64,000 nt of DNA from Helochares maculicollis (taxonomy: Eukaryota > Arthropoda > Insecta > Coleoptera > Hydrophilidae), in the NCBI GenBank assembly GCA_033557835.1, contig JAWQRO010000002.1, positions 45,833 through 109,832 on the forward strand, in the 5' to 3' direction. The notes under the pieces are model-generated. The model was not told where the DNA came from. It did not search any database and was given only the letters and a program-made list of their open reading frames with translations. This document shows positions 25,103 to 50,849 of this stretch, piece after piece. Position numbers and translations under genes: made by a program. Each line of letters starts with the position of its first letter. Within the stretch, counting starts at the first letter, position 1.

Positions 25103-27217
25103 ATGGCAGAAGAAAAAGCGTTTGTCTCTTTTTCGTGCCAGAGGTGTCTACAGCCCCTCAGATTAGATGACTCTTTGAATTCCTTAGGGGAACACATTTT
25201 AGCGGAACTAACACGTAAGATTAACTGGTTTTTATTCCAATGGTTGCATGTTAAACATGGTAATTTCATTTCAGTGCCTATTCATTCAAATCCTGATGTA
25301 GATTTGGAGTCCCAAGCGACGAGTTATGATCATTTTGTGCATCCTTGTAGATTATCTGATTCTGGAAACGGGGCAAATGGTTTTATGGTGATATCTGATG
25401 GAACCGAGATTGCAGCCCTTAGCAACAAACACAAAGTATGTTAACTTTCACAGCTGATTTAACTGATTTTAATTTATACAAAATGTTTGGGGATTAATTG
25501 CATCAATATTTAGGGTGGTAAATTTCAAGTCTCTTCTATATTGCAGGATAAATGATTGTGATAATATTATTGTTTAATTTATTCTCATGCTAATATTAAT
25601 TTCTGGCTTGTTCGTCATACACACATCTAAGCAATTTGCTATTTGCTAAGTGTTTTTTAACAGAGTGCAACACTACTTTTTAATTCCTTCATTTAAAAGT
25701 TGATATTTTCAAACGATTTGAACTGATGATCAATGGTATACTTGTTTGACTTATTTTTAAATATAAACACTCAATTAAGAATGATCTATGTACCATCTAT
25801 AGTGGTGTATTGCATAAAATCTTTAACACAACATTGCAGAAAGTGCATAAAATTATATTTGAGTGGTTTTTGAAAAATTCTCGTATTTTACATCAACTAT
25901 GTTTTTAAACCTAACTAAAGTGAGACGGTTTTTATGCATTTTTTTTAAATAAAGAGAAACTCAAAGAGGGCACATGCAATCCATTCCTTACTCTCTAAAA
26001 AACAGCAAAATTTTTGCTTGAACTATATATTTATATGTAAGATCTTTTACACTCCCCAACTGTATGCATTTCAGGTACAAGCCGTTCTATTTGATAGCCT
26101 TTCCGACTCTTCTAATATTGACCACCCCCTCTGCGATGAATGCACAGATGCTTTGCTGGAAATGCTCGAACAGCAAATCAAGCTGATAGGAAACGATTAT
26201 GAGGATTATTGCAAATATCTAAGGAAGTACGTAAGATTTATATCGCCTGAATGATAATAAAAATTCATTGTTGGTTTCTGCATTGCATATTTATGATTCT
26301 AGATTGGAAAGTGAAACCGACGACGTTCGACTTTGCGAGTTAGAAAAAGAGCTAGAAGATTTGAATAACGAAGAACAAAGGCTTATTGAGGAACTTCATG
26401 CATTACAAGAGGAACAAAAGTGCACCCTTGAGGCAATAGAAGAGCAAGAGAAGGAGGCCAGCAGACTTAATGCTGAAGATGACAAATATTGGCAGGAGTA
26501 CACGAAACTTCGAAAAGACTACATGTTTACTGATGACGAATTTAAGAGTCTAGAACTTCAACTAAAGTACACTAAAAACCAACTGGATAAATTGAAGAAA
26601 ACAAATGTATTCAACGTGACCTTCCACATCTGGCACTCTGGACATTTCGGTACTATAAATAATTTTAGATTAGGCAGGTTACCTGCGGCACCTGTGGATT
26701 GGTCAGAGATCAATGCCGCTTGGGGCCAAACGGCTTTGTTACTGACAGCTCTAGCTAGAAAAATCAACTTGAACTTCGAAAGATACAAAGTCATACCCTA
26801 TGGAAATCACTCGTACATTGAAGTAATGTCTGATAACAAAGAACTTCCACTGTATGGTACCGGGGGTTTCCGATTTATGTGGGACACAAAATTTGATTCA
26901 GGTATGGTGGCATTTCTGGATTGCCTCCAACAATTCAAGGAGAAAGTCGAAAAGGGAGATAAAGATTTTTGTTTGCCATATAAAATGAACAAAGGAAAAA
27001 TCGAAGATACATCTGCTGATACTAGTTACTCCATTAAGTAAGAATTTTTTGTGTTCACTTCGATTTTGTTTATGCTAAATTAAATAATTTCAGGATACAA
27101 TTCAACTCTGAAGAGCAATGGACAAAAGCTCTTAAATTTATGCTGACCAACTTAAAATGGAGCTTAGCTTGGGTATCATCACAATTTTCTCAGGATGGTG
27201 AAGAATTTAATATGTAG
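25103..27217 (+). CDS. BECN1: Beclin-1 / Atg6 autophagy protein
   Basis: Five exons in phase: 25103-25214, 25275-25435, 26075-26226, 26303-27037, 27094-27217; 427 residues (human 450). Beclin-1 is the scaffold of the class III PI3K complex (with Vps34, Vps15 and Atg14 or UVRAG) that starts autophagosome formation. The N-terminus has the CxxC pair [14 protein letters not shown]3-like stretch lies near residues 82-103. A glutamate-rich coiled coil begins around [16 protein letters not shown] and runs through the LEEL/EEQ repeats. The evolutionarily conserved domain follows: [42 protein letters not shown] and [10 protein letters not shown]. Introns 1 (60 nt), 3 (76 nt) and 4 (56 nt) are minimal. 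Intron 1 is a multiple of three without a stop (see findings). AATAAA at 27263-27268 is the likely poly(A) signal. Confidence 0.96.
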
Positions 27218-27262
27218 TGATAATTGTGATGTTTATAGGATAAGTGTAAATACTTTTTTTTA

Positions 27263-27268
27263 AATAAA
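27263..27268 (+). terminator. Poly(A) signal of BECN1
   Basis: Canonical AATAAA 46 nt after the Beclin-1 stop, followed by a T-rich stretch. Confidence 0.7.
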
Positions 27269-30200
27269 TTCAATTTTTTTCTCGTATGTGAGCTTCATTG
27301 AGTTAATTATTTATAGATTTGCCTTTTTTCTTTTTTTCCAAATTTATTTATAACTCCGTATTACTAGCATTGGGTCAGAAAATCATTTAATATATTTGGT
27401 TCTCATTTAAATCTGGGAAGAATATACCCTTTTAGTACCTTCTTACTTCATTGTTTCCCATTTTAAGATGTACTATCTCTGTTTCAGTTTAGAGGAACAT
27501 TATGTACTGCCATTTAATTCGAAACTATACTAATTTTGTTTTTGACCTGGCACTTTTGGTTGGGCATATATAAATATAAATTAATTTGTCCAATAAAACG
27601 ACCACTTTAGATTAGCACTAAATTATTGTTTTTTAACACTTTATCATTAGTGCTAAATTTTAAGACTACTTTCTTCTTGATTAATGAAAAAGGGGTAGTA
27701 AGTAAACGCCGTGGCTCATTACTTTTTAATCAAAATCTCAATTTTGTCACATGTAGTGCCAACATTTTGTAAGATATTGGTATTTCTATAAATCAATCCC
27801 TTCACATTCCCTGCTTTAAATTATTATAAAACAAAAACACATGTTGAGATTGTTTTTTAAGAGGTACGTTCCCCTAACTATCTCATTAATGCAATTGGCG
27901 ATTGAAAATTTACAGACACTTTTATAAAAAAATCAATTATCACCCTTTAAATCGTTTGTTAATAAAATTCTTAAGAAACAGTGATACACTTATTTTTTAA
28001 TTTTAAGAAGACTCTTACTACAATTATCTGTAGCATAAACTGTGTTGACATACTGTTACCTCTATTAAACCAGCTCTCGCCTTATCAGAACGAATTTTTG
28101 TTAAATGGGGCAGCCCATGTTTCTTAACTTTTATAGGAATAAATGCAAGTGAATTTTCATTGATAGCAATAATAGTTTTTGAGATGTGCATCTAGAAGAT
28201 CTTTTGACCCACCATCTTTATATTCATGTCTCTTGCACTTTCAGTTTTTGAGAAATGACTCATTAAAAACACAATCATTTTGCCCCGTTTAGAAAAAATT
28301 CCTTCGTTATTTGTTGCCTACACTATAAAGTCAATGTGCCAGTCAATCACTCACACAGATATAACAAAATGAAGGACAATGGACCTTGGTCAAAGTGTGT
28401 CAGCACTAAAAAGCCATCCATAATACATTAAATAATATTTATATTTATTTTAGTACATCATGAGAAGAATAGGTACAACCATTTACAACACTTTTTATTA
28501 TTAAATATTACACTGCTGATCTAGTACAAACATATTTTTTAAATTAAATTCACTTTCATTTTTCTTTATGTATAAACAATATAACAATCATATTTAATGC
28601 TGATAATAAATATAATACAGACCACAGATTAAGAGAGAATTATTAGAGATAGAGAGATATATGGGGTAAGGGTATTGTAGGCTATTTTGGATTTAATTTT
28701 TTTGTATCTGGCGGTAGATCAGTTTAGGGGGAAACCAAGAAAGAACTACGGAAAATGACACTTTTTGGCACAAACACTGTCTAAAGCATAAAATTAACAA
28801 CATAATATATATTTATTTATCCCTAATTATATCATAGAACAACTCAAATTTACAATCACTTTAAATCTGATAATTAGATTTCTTTTATAGTAAGCAGCCT
28901 GTATACTTCTTCAGATAATGTCAAAATAGTTTTTATTTAATATTTCATGGGCTGCTCAACTTCCTCGTGGTTTTTATTTAATTCTTATTTAGTTTAATAA
29001 TAAAGAGAATCTCTATAGGACTAGAATAACAGATTTCCTTTTAATTATAATTTACTTAGAAAACGAAAATACTGAAATAATTTACTCTTATTAAAAACTG
29101 CCGCATTGTATGTATATAACCAAGATGAATCGAGCTAAAAATGTCGTTTCAATCTGATTTATTTTTCATTTTGAGGCAAGTAATTTCAATCCTTAATCAA
29201 AGCATAAAAAAAATAAAGTGTACAACACGGCATTTTTTATGACTTTTTTTGGAAATATCTATGTAATACATAGTTAAACTCTCTAGTTTAAGTTGGAACG
29301 AACATAACAAGCATAAACACATAATGGTGTCCAAAACAGGATCTGCAACATCAGGCGATTTGATCCTGTTTGGGACTGCTGGATAGTTGTCTGTCGTTTC
29401 TAAGTGCGATTGGTGCTAACATAGAATTGTGATAGTAGACCTAAACATTTACTATGCAGCATTTTTTTTGGATAATTTGTTTCTTTTACCTACATTCTAA
29501 GCTTCACATTAATAAATATCTAAAACATTATATATATATATCATTATTTACTCTTATTTTAACAATATATATTATATACATTTCTCTGAAATGTATGTTT
29601 CTAATGTCTATTATAGCATTATGGCAGAAAACACAATACTTCAATTTTTATTTTCACTAACGCTACATATCCAAATTTAGAAGATTCAGTAAACATTCAT
29701 GCTGAAGACCTAATCGAGGCTTAAGCTTGCGCTTTCTTCTGCTTTAATTACACTGTTAATCAGCGACAATTTTTTTACCACGATGGAATGACATGACTAG
29801 AAATTAGTACAAAGAAGTACTTTCGATGTAAATAGCCTACTGCATTTAAATTGTTTTGTGATTTATATTGTAACTATGTGTTGTGACGAATGTTTAATCA
29901 ATTGGTTATTGCCAACGCAGTTTGCGACAAATAAAAAAAATTAGGATGAAAACCTCGCTTACAGGCCTCGCTTTCCATTCACGATACCGTACACTCCCAA
30001 ACTTTCAAATGTAATTGTTCTATCCTAATCTCACTCGCATCTCACATATACAAAACAAAAATAATACAATATAAATATAATCCTTTAAACTAAAATGCAC
30101 TTGCCCATATTTTAAATATATTATCTTTGGTAAAATATTTATAATAATTAGTAGTATATTCGTCCTAATTTTAATAAGCTCGTAATTTATGACGGAATTG

Positions 30201-30378
30201 AAAACAAAACCTAAAGTCAATCACGCAAACTTAACATAATCTATAAATATATATTTCTCATATATTGCACTTGATTCCATACTTTTTTGTTGCAACTCTT
30301 TATGCTTTGTCATATCCCATCGTTAAATATAATTTCACATAAAATTAATTGCAATCATTTAAATAAATATTCAAAATT

Positions 30379-30401
30379 TTATATATATATATATATATAT
30401 A
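30379..30401. repeat. (TA)n microsatellite
   Basis: Around 11 TA dinucleotides in the intergenic/3'UTR interval. Confidence 0.85.
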
Positions 30402-31435
30402 AAACGTAATGACTTAAATCGCTATTGTAACAACTTAGCTATACCAGAGGATGTCTTGATTTCATATACATAACTTTGTACAACTTTTCTTAGTCAGAAA
30501 ATGTCAACACTTCTGAAAAAATGAGTTGTCAATTACTAGCAATTCTAAAACAAAATGCAATATTTTTGTTTATTATGTTAAGGCAGCCACATGTATTGCA
30601 GCCTACCTCCTAAATTCCCCTAAACAGATAGGATTGCAACTTGCACTCACCAGAAAGTTGCATGCCTGACTGGACGAATAAGAATGGTAATTCAATGTAT
30701 GTAGCTACTTTAAACGTATGGCTGGTTTACTTCGAATTTCTTAAGACCGATCTTTGGCTTTGAAAAGATAAAGTACGATTACTTTCGTTTCAAATTAAAA
30801 TTGTTCTTATACTTTGACCTCCCTCTTTAACAAATGTCAAAGGAAAGGCACTGCTGTAAGCACATGAAAAATGTACATTAAATTTTTGCTTCTTTAGGAT
30901 AGTCACATATATTTTTATAGACATCCAAATATGTTCTCAAAAGTATGTACACAGTGTAGGCCATGCTTAAAATCTGTTACTTTGTTATAAATATTTGCTT
31001 TTTAATGCATTCGCTACACTTAATAAAGTAAAAATAAATCACAGTAATGGTGGCTATTTTAGTATTAGTAAGTCCCATGTATAATTTAACAAACTGTTTC
31101 ACTTGTTTGATAATGGTACTTGCGAGTCTTAGCTAATACTAAAAGTTAAAAAAATAAATAAAAAAATCAGAAAAGTCAGTAATATAAAATGGGCGTATGC
31201 AAATACGCGTAGAATTAATATCCTGACCGCAGTTGGAAATTCTTGATCTCAATCTGCTGCAGTTCACTTTGGTAAAAAAAGCAATCTCTGTGTCCTACTG
31301 CATCCTCGTTGTGTTTTTGTGTAATGTTATACTCGAGGCTTGCTGCAATTTACAGTAGCGCCTCAACAAAAATGAGAATACAAGATAGACGGACGATGAT
31401 GTGTCGCCGTCTTTTTACATATACATTCTATGTGT

Positions 31436-31482
31436 ATATTATTTATATTTATATATTTATAGTATTTATATATATTTATATG
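31436..31482. repeat. TATTTA-rich simple repeat
   Basis: Irregular TATTTA/TATA tract just past the PKC stop codon, hence probably in its 3'UTR. Read on the transcript strand it is UAAAUA-rich. Confidence 0.7.
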
Positions 31483-31500
31483 AATAATGGGTGTGGGGAA

Positions 31501-44888
<13,388 letters not shown>

Positions 44889-46810
44889 TTGAAACGGGAA
44901 ATACACAAGGCCCTCACTACCCGTACAACACGAAGGACGCAGGACGGCGTACACAAAAACTGTACGGTACACAATACACTCAACACCTACATAGGAGTGC
45001 ACTTGGGATTATACAGGAAAATACACGGAGCTTGACAGCCATGAAGGTCGGCTTACGATAAAAAATTCTTAGCTCCTACTCCCACAATGCAACGCGAACA
45101 TAGACGACCTGACCCGACTGCTGCCAGAAATCACAGGTGGAGCCAGTAGGAAAATTGTGCTGTATGCTGTATCTAGTGTGCTGCCAATGGGAGATATCTA
45201 GAGACGATGAAGAGAGGATGCGAGACTCGAAACGTCGCGGAAAGCGCTTGGCTAGTGGGAAAGTAGCGTCGCTTACCGCTTTGGTGATATCGCGAAAAAA
45301 TGAAATCTAGAGCGAAATTTTGATATGATTTTGCGGAAATGCAAACACGGCATAATCTTTTCGTGGTTCATTTTTTTAATATTCGTGGTACTTAACACAT
45401 TATTTAAGATATTGAAGATTTCAAAAGTAAGAGTTACCACTCGCTACCGGTAACTTTTATTTAGTAATTAATTTCCCATAAGACCTTTTATGAATACAGA
45501 TTCTACCTATAGCTTCGGTTTTCTTTCGTAATAAGGCGTAACATATTAAAATGAAAGTTGTCACTTATTATAGAGGTTTTATTATTGCCTACATTATTTA
45601 CTGAACTTTTTCCATAAAGTTTTTGAACAACTCGTTCCTCTCGCATTATTTATAGAATGTAGATTTTCGTTAGAATCTAGGATTCTTTTATCTTAGTGGA
45701 GTTCTATTAGTACATATTTCGTTAAATAAATTTCTTACATCTCTTAACAATCTCCATCCATCACCTATTCCAATCATTAACAATATTATCCGTACATATT
45801 TGATCAGCTCATTGATTATTAGCTAAAACTGCCGATAAATGTTACATTATTTTTTATCCCTATTTACTTATTCTTAGGGTGAGATGTTTTTTATAGAAGC
45901 TCACAATTGACTTGGAATTTAAATGACAAACGACCCTGGTTTCTCTGCCTCATCCGTTTAAATGAATGGTTCTTACTGCTTCTTACATCTTTACATAAAA
46001 TATACAGTGTTAGAGATTATAATACTTTTTTAAATATTAATTCTACTAAAAAATGCATATAGGAGAGCTTCCAGAATAATAAAAATGAACAAAAAGTGAG
46101 GGATATTTGTAATCATGAAACTATATATAGTAATTCATTTTTGGGAATTGTTTTTTGAATAAGCGGCCAATCATTATTTAATCTTCCGTTTAAATAGAAA
46201 GAGTATACGTTTCATCTTTCATAACCGACCCACATTTTTAATTTTCTCAAAATTATTCAAGACTTGTGGCTTTGTATATTTTTAGAAGTAGAAGTAGAAG
46301 AAATAAACCTTATATCTTAAGATATTAGTATTAATAATGTTATAAATAATAACTGTATTGTTAGTACGATTGGGGATCTAAAAAAATGTTCAATATTTTA
46401 TGCAAGCGGCAAGTTATTTGACAAATGAGGTTCGGTTTTAGGAGATATTTCTTGAGACTTTAAGGTAAATAAAAGTATACCAACAGTGGCCAAAACTCAG
46501 AACTTGAAGACATCTATTAAAATTTGTGTCATTGACGATAGTACATTAAGAATTTTTAAGATGGAACAAGAATAAATGCTTGGTAGCATCATTAAATATT
46601 ACCTAAGGGCAGCATTTTCTAAGTGTATTCGTATCATAACTAATAATAAAGTTGCCACAAATCAAGGGAATACTACAATTCACGGAAGCAAAGGATCGGA
46701 TAATAGGTATTAATGGGTAGTAATAACTAATAATAATTCCGAATCAGCGCCACCTTTACAAATATCTCGAAACAGATCCCAAAAATGTGAGGTTATAATA
46801 TCAATTCAAA
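44889..46810. other. Divergent interval PKC/FARS2
   Basis: 1.9 kb between two head-to-head start codons. The PKC-proximal 450 bp are less AT-rich and more CG-containing than the rest, consistent with the promoter/5'UTR of the kinase gene. The remainder is AT-rich with no recognised feature. Confidence 0.45.
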
Positions 46811-48124
46811 ATGTTAAACATACAAATAACTAAAGTATTTGTAAATATAAGTAAACTATTCGGCAATTCCACGAGGTTTCTTTCATCGGCCGCAAAACCA
46901 GATGTTAAGGAATCATTGGTAATCAAAGAAACCAAATACACTCAAGATGATTACACAAACGTTACTCCAAAAATACTCTTCCACTTGGACCAGAACCTGC
47001 ACGTTAAAGCCAAGCACCCGTTGTCTCTTGTAAGGCAGAAAATTGTTAATTACTTTTACAAATCGTTTGCGAATTCACGAGGAAATCCGCTGTTTTCTGT
47101 TTATGATAATTTATCACCGATCGTAACGACTGAGCAAAATTTTGATAGTCTGCTTGTGCCGGAAGATCACCCATCAAGGAACAAATCCGACAGTTACTAC
47201 ATAAATAGGCAATATCTATTAAGAGCCCACACGACTTGCCACCAGTCAGAACTGATAAGATCAGGGCTAGACAATTTCTTGATTGTTGGAGATGTTTATA
47301 GGCGTGATGAAATTGATCGCACACATTACCCGGTATTTCATCAAGTTGACGCTGTTAGACTAAGAACAAAAAATGACCTATTTGCACAAAATGAAGATTT
47401 AGATTTGTTTGAAGTAGGAGGCAATACGCAGGGATTCGATGGTGCCAAAAAACAAGAATGCCATTCTTTGGAAGCTGTCACTCTCATGGAGCATGAATTA
47501 AAATCCTCATTGGTTGGCCTGGCTAAGGAACTGTTTGGGAAAGATATTGAATACCGATGGGTAGACACGTTTTTCCCATTTACACTACCATCATGGGAAT
47601 TAGAAGTATTCCACGAAGGCGAATGGATGGAATTGCTAGGCTGTGGCATTATGAGGCAACCAATCTTGACCAATGCCGGAGTTAATAATAAAATAGGCTG
47701 GGCGTTTGGGTTAGGGTTAGAGAGAATTGCAATGTGTTTGTACAAAATACCTGACATTCGATTATTTTGGTCGAAAGACTCAGGTTTTCTAAACCAATTT
47801 AATGTGGATGATCCAAACACCAAAATTATATACAAGCCAGTCAGTCAATTCCCTCAATGCACTAATGATATTAGCTTCTGGCTGCCTGAGACGGGGTACA
47901 ACAGTAACGATTTTTACGACATGGTGAGAACAATCGGTGGCGATTTAGTAGAGCAAGTCTCGTTAGTGGATGAATTTACCCATCCAAAGTCTAAAAAAAC
48001 TAGCCATTGCTACAGAATTATATACCGCCATATGGAGAAGACTCTAACACAAGAAGAAGTTAATGTGATTCATAAAGTTATCGAACTTGGAGTTAGTAAA
48101 AATTTGGGTGTTACAATAAGATAG
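46811..48124 (+). CDS. FARS2: Mitochondrial phenylalanyl-tRNA synthetase
   Basis: A single uninterrupted frame of 437 residues, matching monomeric mitochondrial PheRS (human 451). It charges mitochondrial tRNA-Phe in the matrix. The first about 30 residues are basic and acid-poor, as in a presequence (KVFVNISKLFGNSTRFLSSA). The class II catalytic domain shows LLRAHTTCHQSELIRSG, VGDVYRRDEIDRTHYPVFHQ (motif 2 region), ELLGCGIMRQPIL and GWAFGLGLERIAMCLY (motif 3, class II arginine). The C-terminal ferredoxin-fold anticodon-binding domain starts at PVSQFPQCTNDISFWLP and ends with GVSKNLGVTIR. No intron, unlike all neighbours with more than 150 codons. AATAAA at 48168-48173 is the probable poly(A) signal. 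Confidence 0.97.
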   Translation: MLNIQITKVFVNISKLFGNSTRFLSSAAKPDVKESLVIKETKYTQDDYTNVTPKILFHLDQNLHVKAKHPLSLVRQKIVNYFYKSFANSRGNPLFSVYDNLSPIVTTEQNFDSLLVPEDHPSRNKSDSYYINRQYLLRAHTTCHQSELIRSGLDNFLIVGDVYRRDEIDRTHYPVFHQVDAVRLRTKNDLFAQNEDLDLFEVGGNTQGFDGAKKQECHSLEAVTLMEHELKSSLVGLAKELFGKDIEYRWVDTFFPFTLPSWELEVFHEGEWMELLGCGIMRQPILTNAGVNNKIGWAFGLGLERIAMCLYKIPDIRLFWSKDSGFLNQFNVDDPNTKIIYKPVSQFPQCTNDISFWLPETGYNSNDFYDMVRTIGGDLVEQVSLVDEFTHPKSKKTSHCYRIIYRHMEKTLTQEEVNVIHKVIELGVSKNLGVTIR

Positions 48125-48488
48125 CCTTCTTGTTCCATTACTTTAAATGATACTTGTTATTGGTTTTAATAAATTATTTAATATGAGTTCGTTTTGTTAA
48201 GGGGACCTATGCATTCAAATGGCATTGCTTATTCAAATTTAATTCCCATAATTAAAAAATAATAGATTTTATTAACTTAGCATATATGTACATATTAATT
48301 CTTAGCTAATAAATATTCGAACCAATTTCAAATTGGCACTAACACAAACAGTTATACACTTTGGCAGTAAAAATCCTATTTACCAACAAATCAGAAATAA
48401 ATAATTGTTTAATAACAAATTACATTAGTATAAATATAAAATATCACAACCCGGATCTCCTTTCTTAGCATTATTACATTCTTCAGCA
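48125..48488. other. Convergent 3' ends of FARS2 and SYS1
   Basis: 364 bp between stops. AATAAA for FARS2 is at 48168-48173 (+). A minus-strand AATAAA at 48273..48268 may serve SYS1, 216 nt past its stop. Nothing else was recognised. Confidence 0.5.
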
Positions 48489-50849
48489 TTATAAGTCTGT
48501 TTTTGGTCCTAAGCTTAATGGAATCGCTTGCAGTTCAGTTCTCAGACACAGGAACTCTCCACATACACACATTAAAGTCACACATGCTACATTTAAAGCC
48601 CACCATGAAAATGTTGTTGGGAATTCGCCATTGTAAAACCAACATATTACTAGATGAATTAGATGCCAAGTGCAGCTGAAGTCGAGACATTGTTTTGTTC
48701 GCTCCACTATCATCCACAGGAGAAATGATCTAGAAAATAAAAAAAGTCATTATATTCGTTGTCTAATATGCATAAAAAATAATGGTCAAAGAACTAAATC
48801 TTGGGTGATACACAATGATTGACAAAATGAATGTATAGAATGTAGTAGAATATATATTATACACCTACATACACAAATATACTAGTGTGATCAAAAAGTA
48901 AGGTGAATTTGTTTATAAAATTTAATTTCATCCCCTTCAAAGGAATATCCATCCGATAAAATGCACTTTTGTTAACGCTTTTTCAAGTCCTTGAAACAAT
49001 CGGAATTCTTCGATTTGGTTTATAACTCCTCAATTGTATCAAAATGGTATCCCTGCATCGGCCTTTTGAGTTTGCTGAATAGCCGGAAGTCACACGAAGC
49101 AAAATCAGGTAAATACGGTGGTTGCGGAACAATATGAGTCGAGTTTTTGGCAAAAAAGTCCCGAAGAACCAATGCAGTATGACATGGTGCATTTGGCACC
49201 AATCGAGACTTGACACGTTTGAGACACAAAACATTCCTTCAAAAAGGTTTGGGCTAAGCAAAATGATATTCTAACACTATCAGCGAGGTCTTTAATTGTC
49301 AATTGATGATTTTCAACCACCAAATCTTTGATTTTCTCAAAGTGGTACTCGTCGGTAGGCGTTCATGGTAGTCTAGAGCGCGGTTCGTCTTCAACACATT
49401 CTTGGCCGCACAAGAATATTCATTTCGCAAACAAAATTTGATGCAAGTTCTTTGCTCTGCAAAATCACGTATTGTAAATATAAAAAAAATCACTTTTGGT
49501 TGTTTACAAAAACACGTGTAACTCAGAGACAATTAAAGTTTTTGACAAACAGACGCTTGGCAAATGTTATAGACAATCCTAGCAACATAAGAAAAAAAAT
49601 TACCTGCCTTCCTAAAGCCCTGGAATTTTAAATGACAATTTCATCTTACTGTCTCATCACAGTAGTATATATGTATGTACATTTTTAATTAAATATGCTT
49701 CTTAACAACATTTCATCTCTTTTCATTTCAGTAAGAATTCTTTTCTAGATTGGATTTAGGATTAGCAGTGTGTTCATCTGCTAAAGGATGAAATTTCACG
49801 TCATTGATTTTCTTCTCAATTTTGAATGCTACCTAAGTCACCTCTTTTAGTTTTCATTTTATGTTGTAATGTCAATAGATCAATTGAAAGGTATTTATAT
49901 TCAATGTTTTTATAACAATAGCATTAATACTAAAAAGTGGTACAATGAAAACATTTTAATAACACGACATTTACATCACAATTTTTACTAATGCATAAAC
50001 GTAAATTGATACTAACCCAAATTAAATTTTCTCAAATTCTATATACTACTATGAACAGTATATGAATATGTAACAAGTCAATATTTTTCAACCTGTCTTA
50101 CTGCTGACTGCAAATGATCCTTTCCTCACTATTGCCTTTCAGATTGCTCTGAATTTGTTTTCAACCAATTCTAAAGATCTTATGATCATATCCCTGTATT
50201 TTATAATTGTTTTAACATATTAAGATGAATGATTAACATTAATTGTATACTAAACGTATAAGTTTTTATAAAACCAAAATCCTCATAAGAGTAAACTCAG
50301 TTTTAGGTTTTAAAATATTTATGAGAAAATGCTGTATACTACATTCAAATACTCTATAAGCTATTCTGAAAAGAGCAAAACTTTTTCATTGACCTCAGCT
50401 TTGTCAACAACTAAATTATTGATCAATTAAAAGTGTATGAGTAAATATGAAATGAGGGATAATATGCAGATCAAACTGTTGGTCAAAATAGTTTTAAATA
50501 CTATACAACCTTACCCAACTAATGCATTTAAAACAAAAGCAGATATAACCATTTTGCCCCCAAAGTCACGGACTTGTATTTCCTACAACAAAACCATATG
50601 TTATTTATTAATTTATACACTATTCATAGATGAGATCATATGTATTCAATTTACAGCTAAAGTAAACACACTTACATGATATTCAAAAATATGATCCAAT
50701 GTTCTGGAATCACCTGCTATATACCCTAAAATAGTTAAAATCGCTCCTAATGTTACGTACATCAAACATTGGACCGAAACAATTTGCGATATAATTAGCC
50801 AAGGATCCCATTGCGTATAGCGAAACGACCCTGTAAGTTTCTTCATCAT
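48489..50849 (-). CDS. SYS1: SYS1 Golgi trafficking membrane protein
   Basis: Three exons: 50849-50676, 50582-50515, 48729-48489; 160 residues, the family length. SYS1 is a four-helix Golgi membrane protein that recruits the small GTPase ARFRP1 and supports trans-Golgi sorting. Conserved blocks: QWDPWLIISQI near the start, LDHIFEYHEIQV across the exon 1/2 junction, VISAFVLNALVG, RTKQCLDFSCTWHLIHLVIC, and the C-terminal GEFLCLRTELQAIPL. The 68-nt middle exon is easily missed; it was placed by the phase it must fill (0 in, 2 out) and the EIQV...FGG homology. The 1.8-kb intron 2 contains an internally deleted mariner on the same strand. Start could be either of two adjacent ATGs. Confidence 0.94.
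48893..49620 (-). mobile_element. Internally deleted mariner element in SYS1 intron 2
   Basis: About 0.73 kb against about 1.3 kb for intact mariners. On the minus strand the N-terminal helix-turn-helix (EQRTCIKFCLRNEYSCA, near 49480-49430) and the second helix region (VVENHQLTIKDLADSVRIS, near 49320-49265) are seen. After a jump, the C-terminal catalytic part follows (NAPCHTALVLRDFFAKN; PPYLPDFASCDFRLF; KLKRPMQGYHFDTIEEL, near 49200-49020), so the segment with the first catalytic aspartate is missing. Weak terminal inverted repeats can be paired: GATCAAAAAGTAAGGTGAATT at the left and the complement of AATTACCTGCCTTCCTAAAG at the right. The reading frame is also shifted more than once. Non-autonomous and inactive. 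Confidence 0.85.

Larger units (their letters stand above)
27269..31500. other. 4.2-kb interval between BECN1 and PKC 3' ends
   Basis: Very AT-rich with no credible coding frame. It lies between the stops of tail-to-tail genes, so an unknown part is the 3'UTR of the PKC gene reading leftward. A (TA)n tract is at about 30379-30401, and a TATTTA-rich tract at about 31436-31482 begins about 20 nt beyond the PKC stop codon. No transposon was recognised. Confidence 0.5.

Noticed and set aside
49728..49832. 34-codon minus-strand frame in SYS1 intron (ATTGAGAAGAAA..., ending NLEKNSY) after a CTTAG acceptor-like site
   Set aside because: Briefly considered as the SYS1 middle exon or an alternative end, but the true middle exon is at 50515-50582 and fits homology and phase; this frame ends in a stop and matches nothing known.
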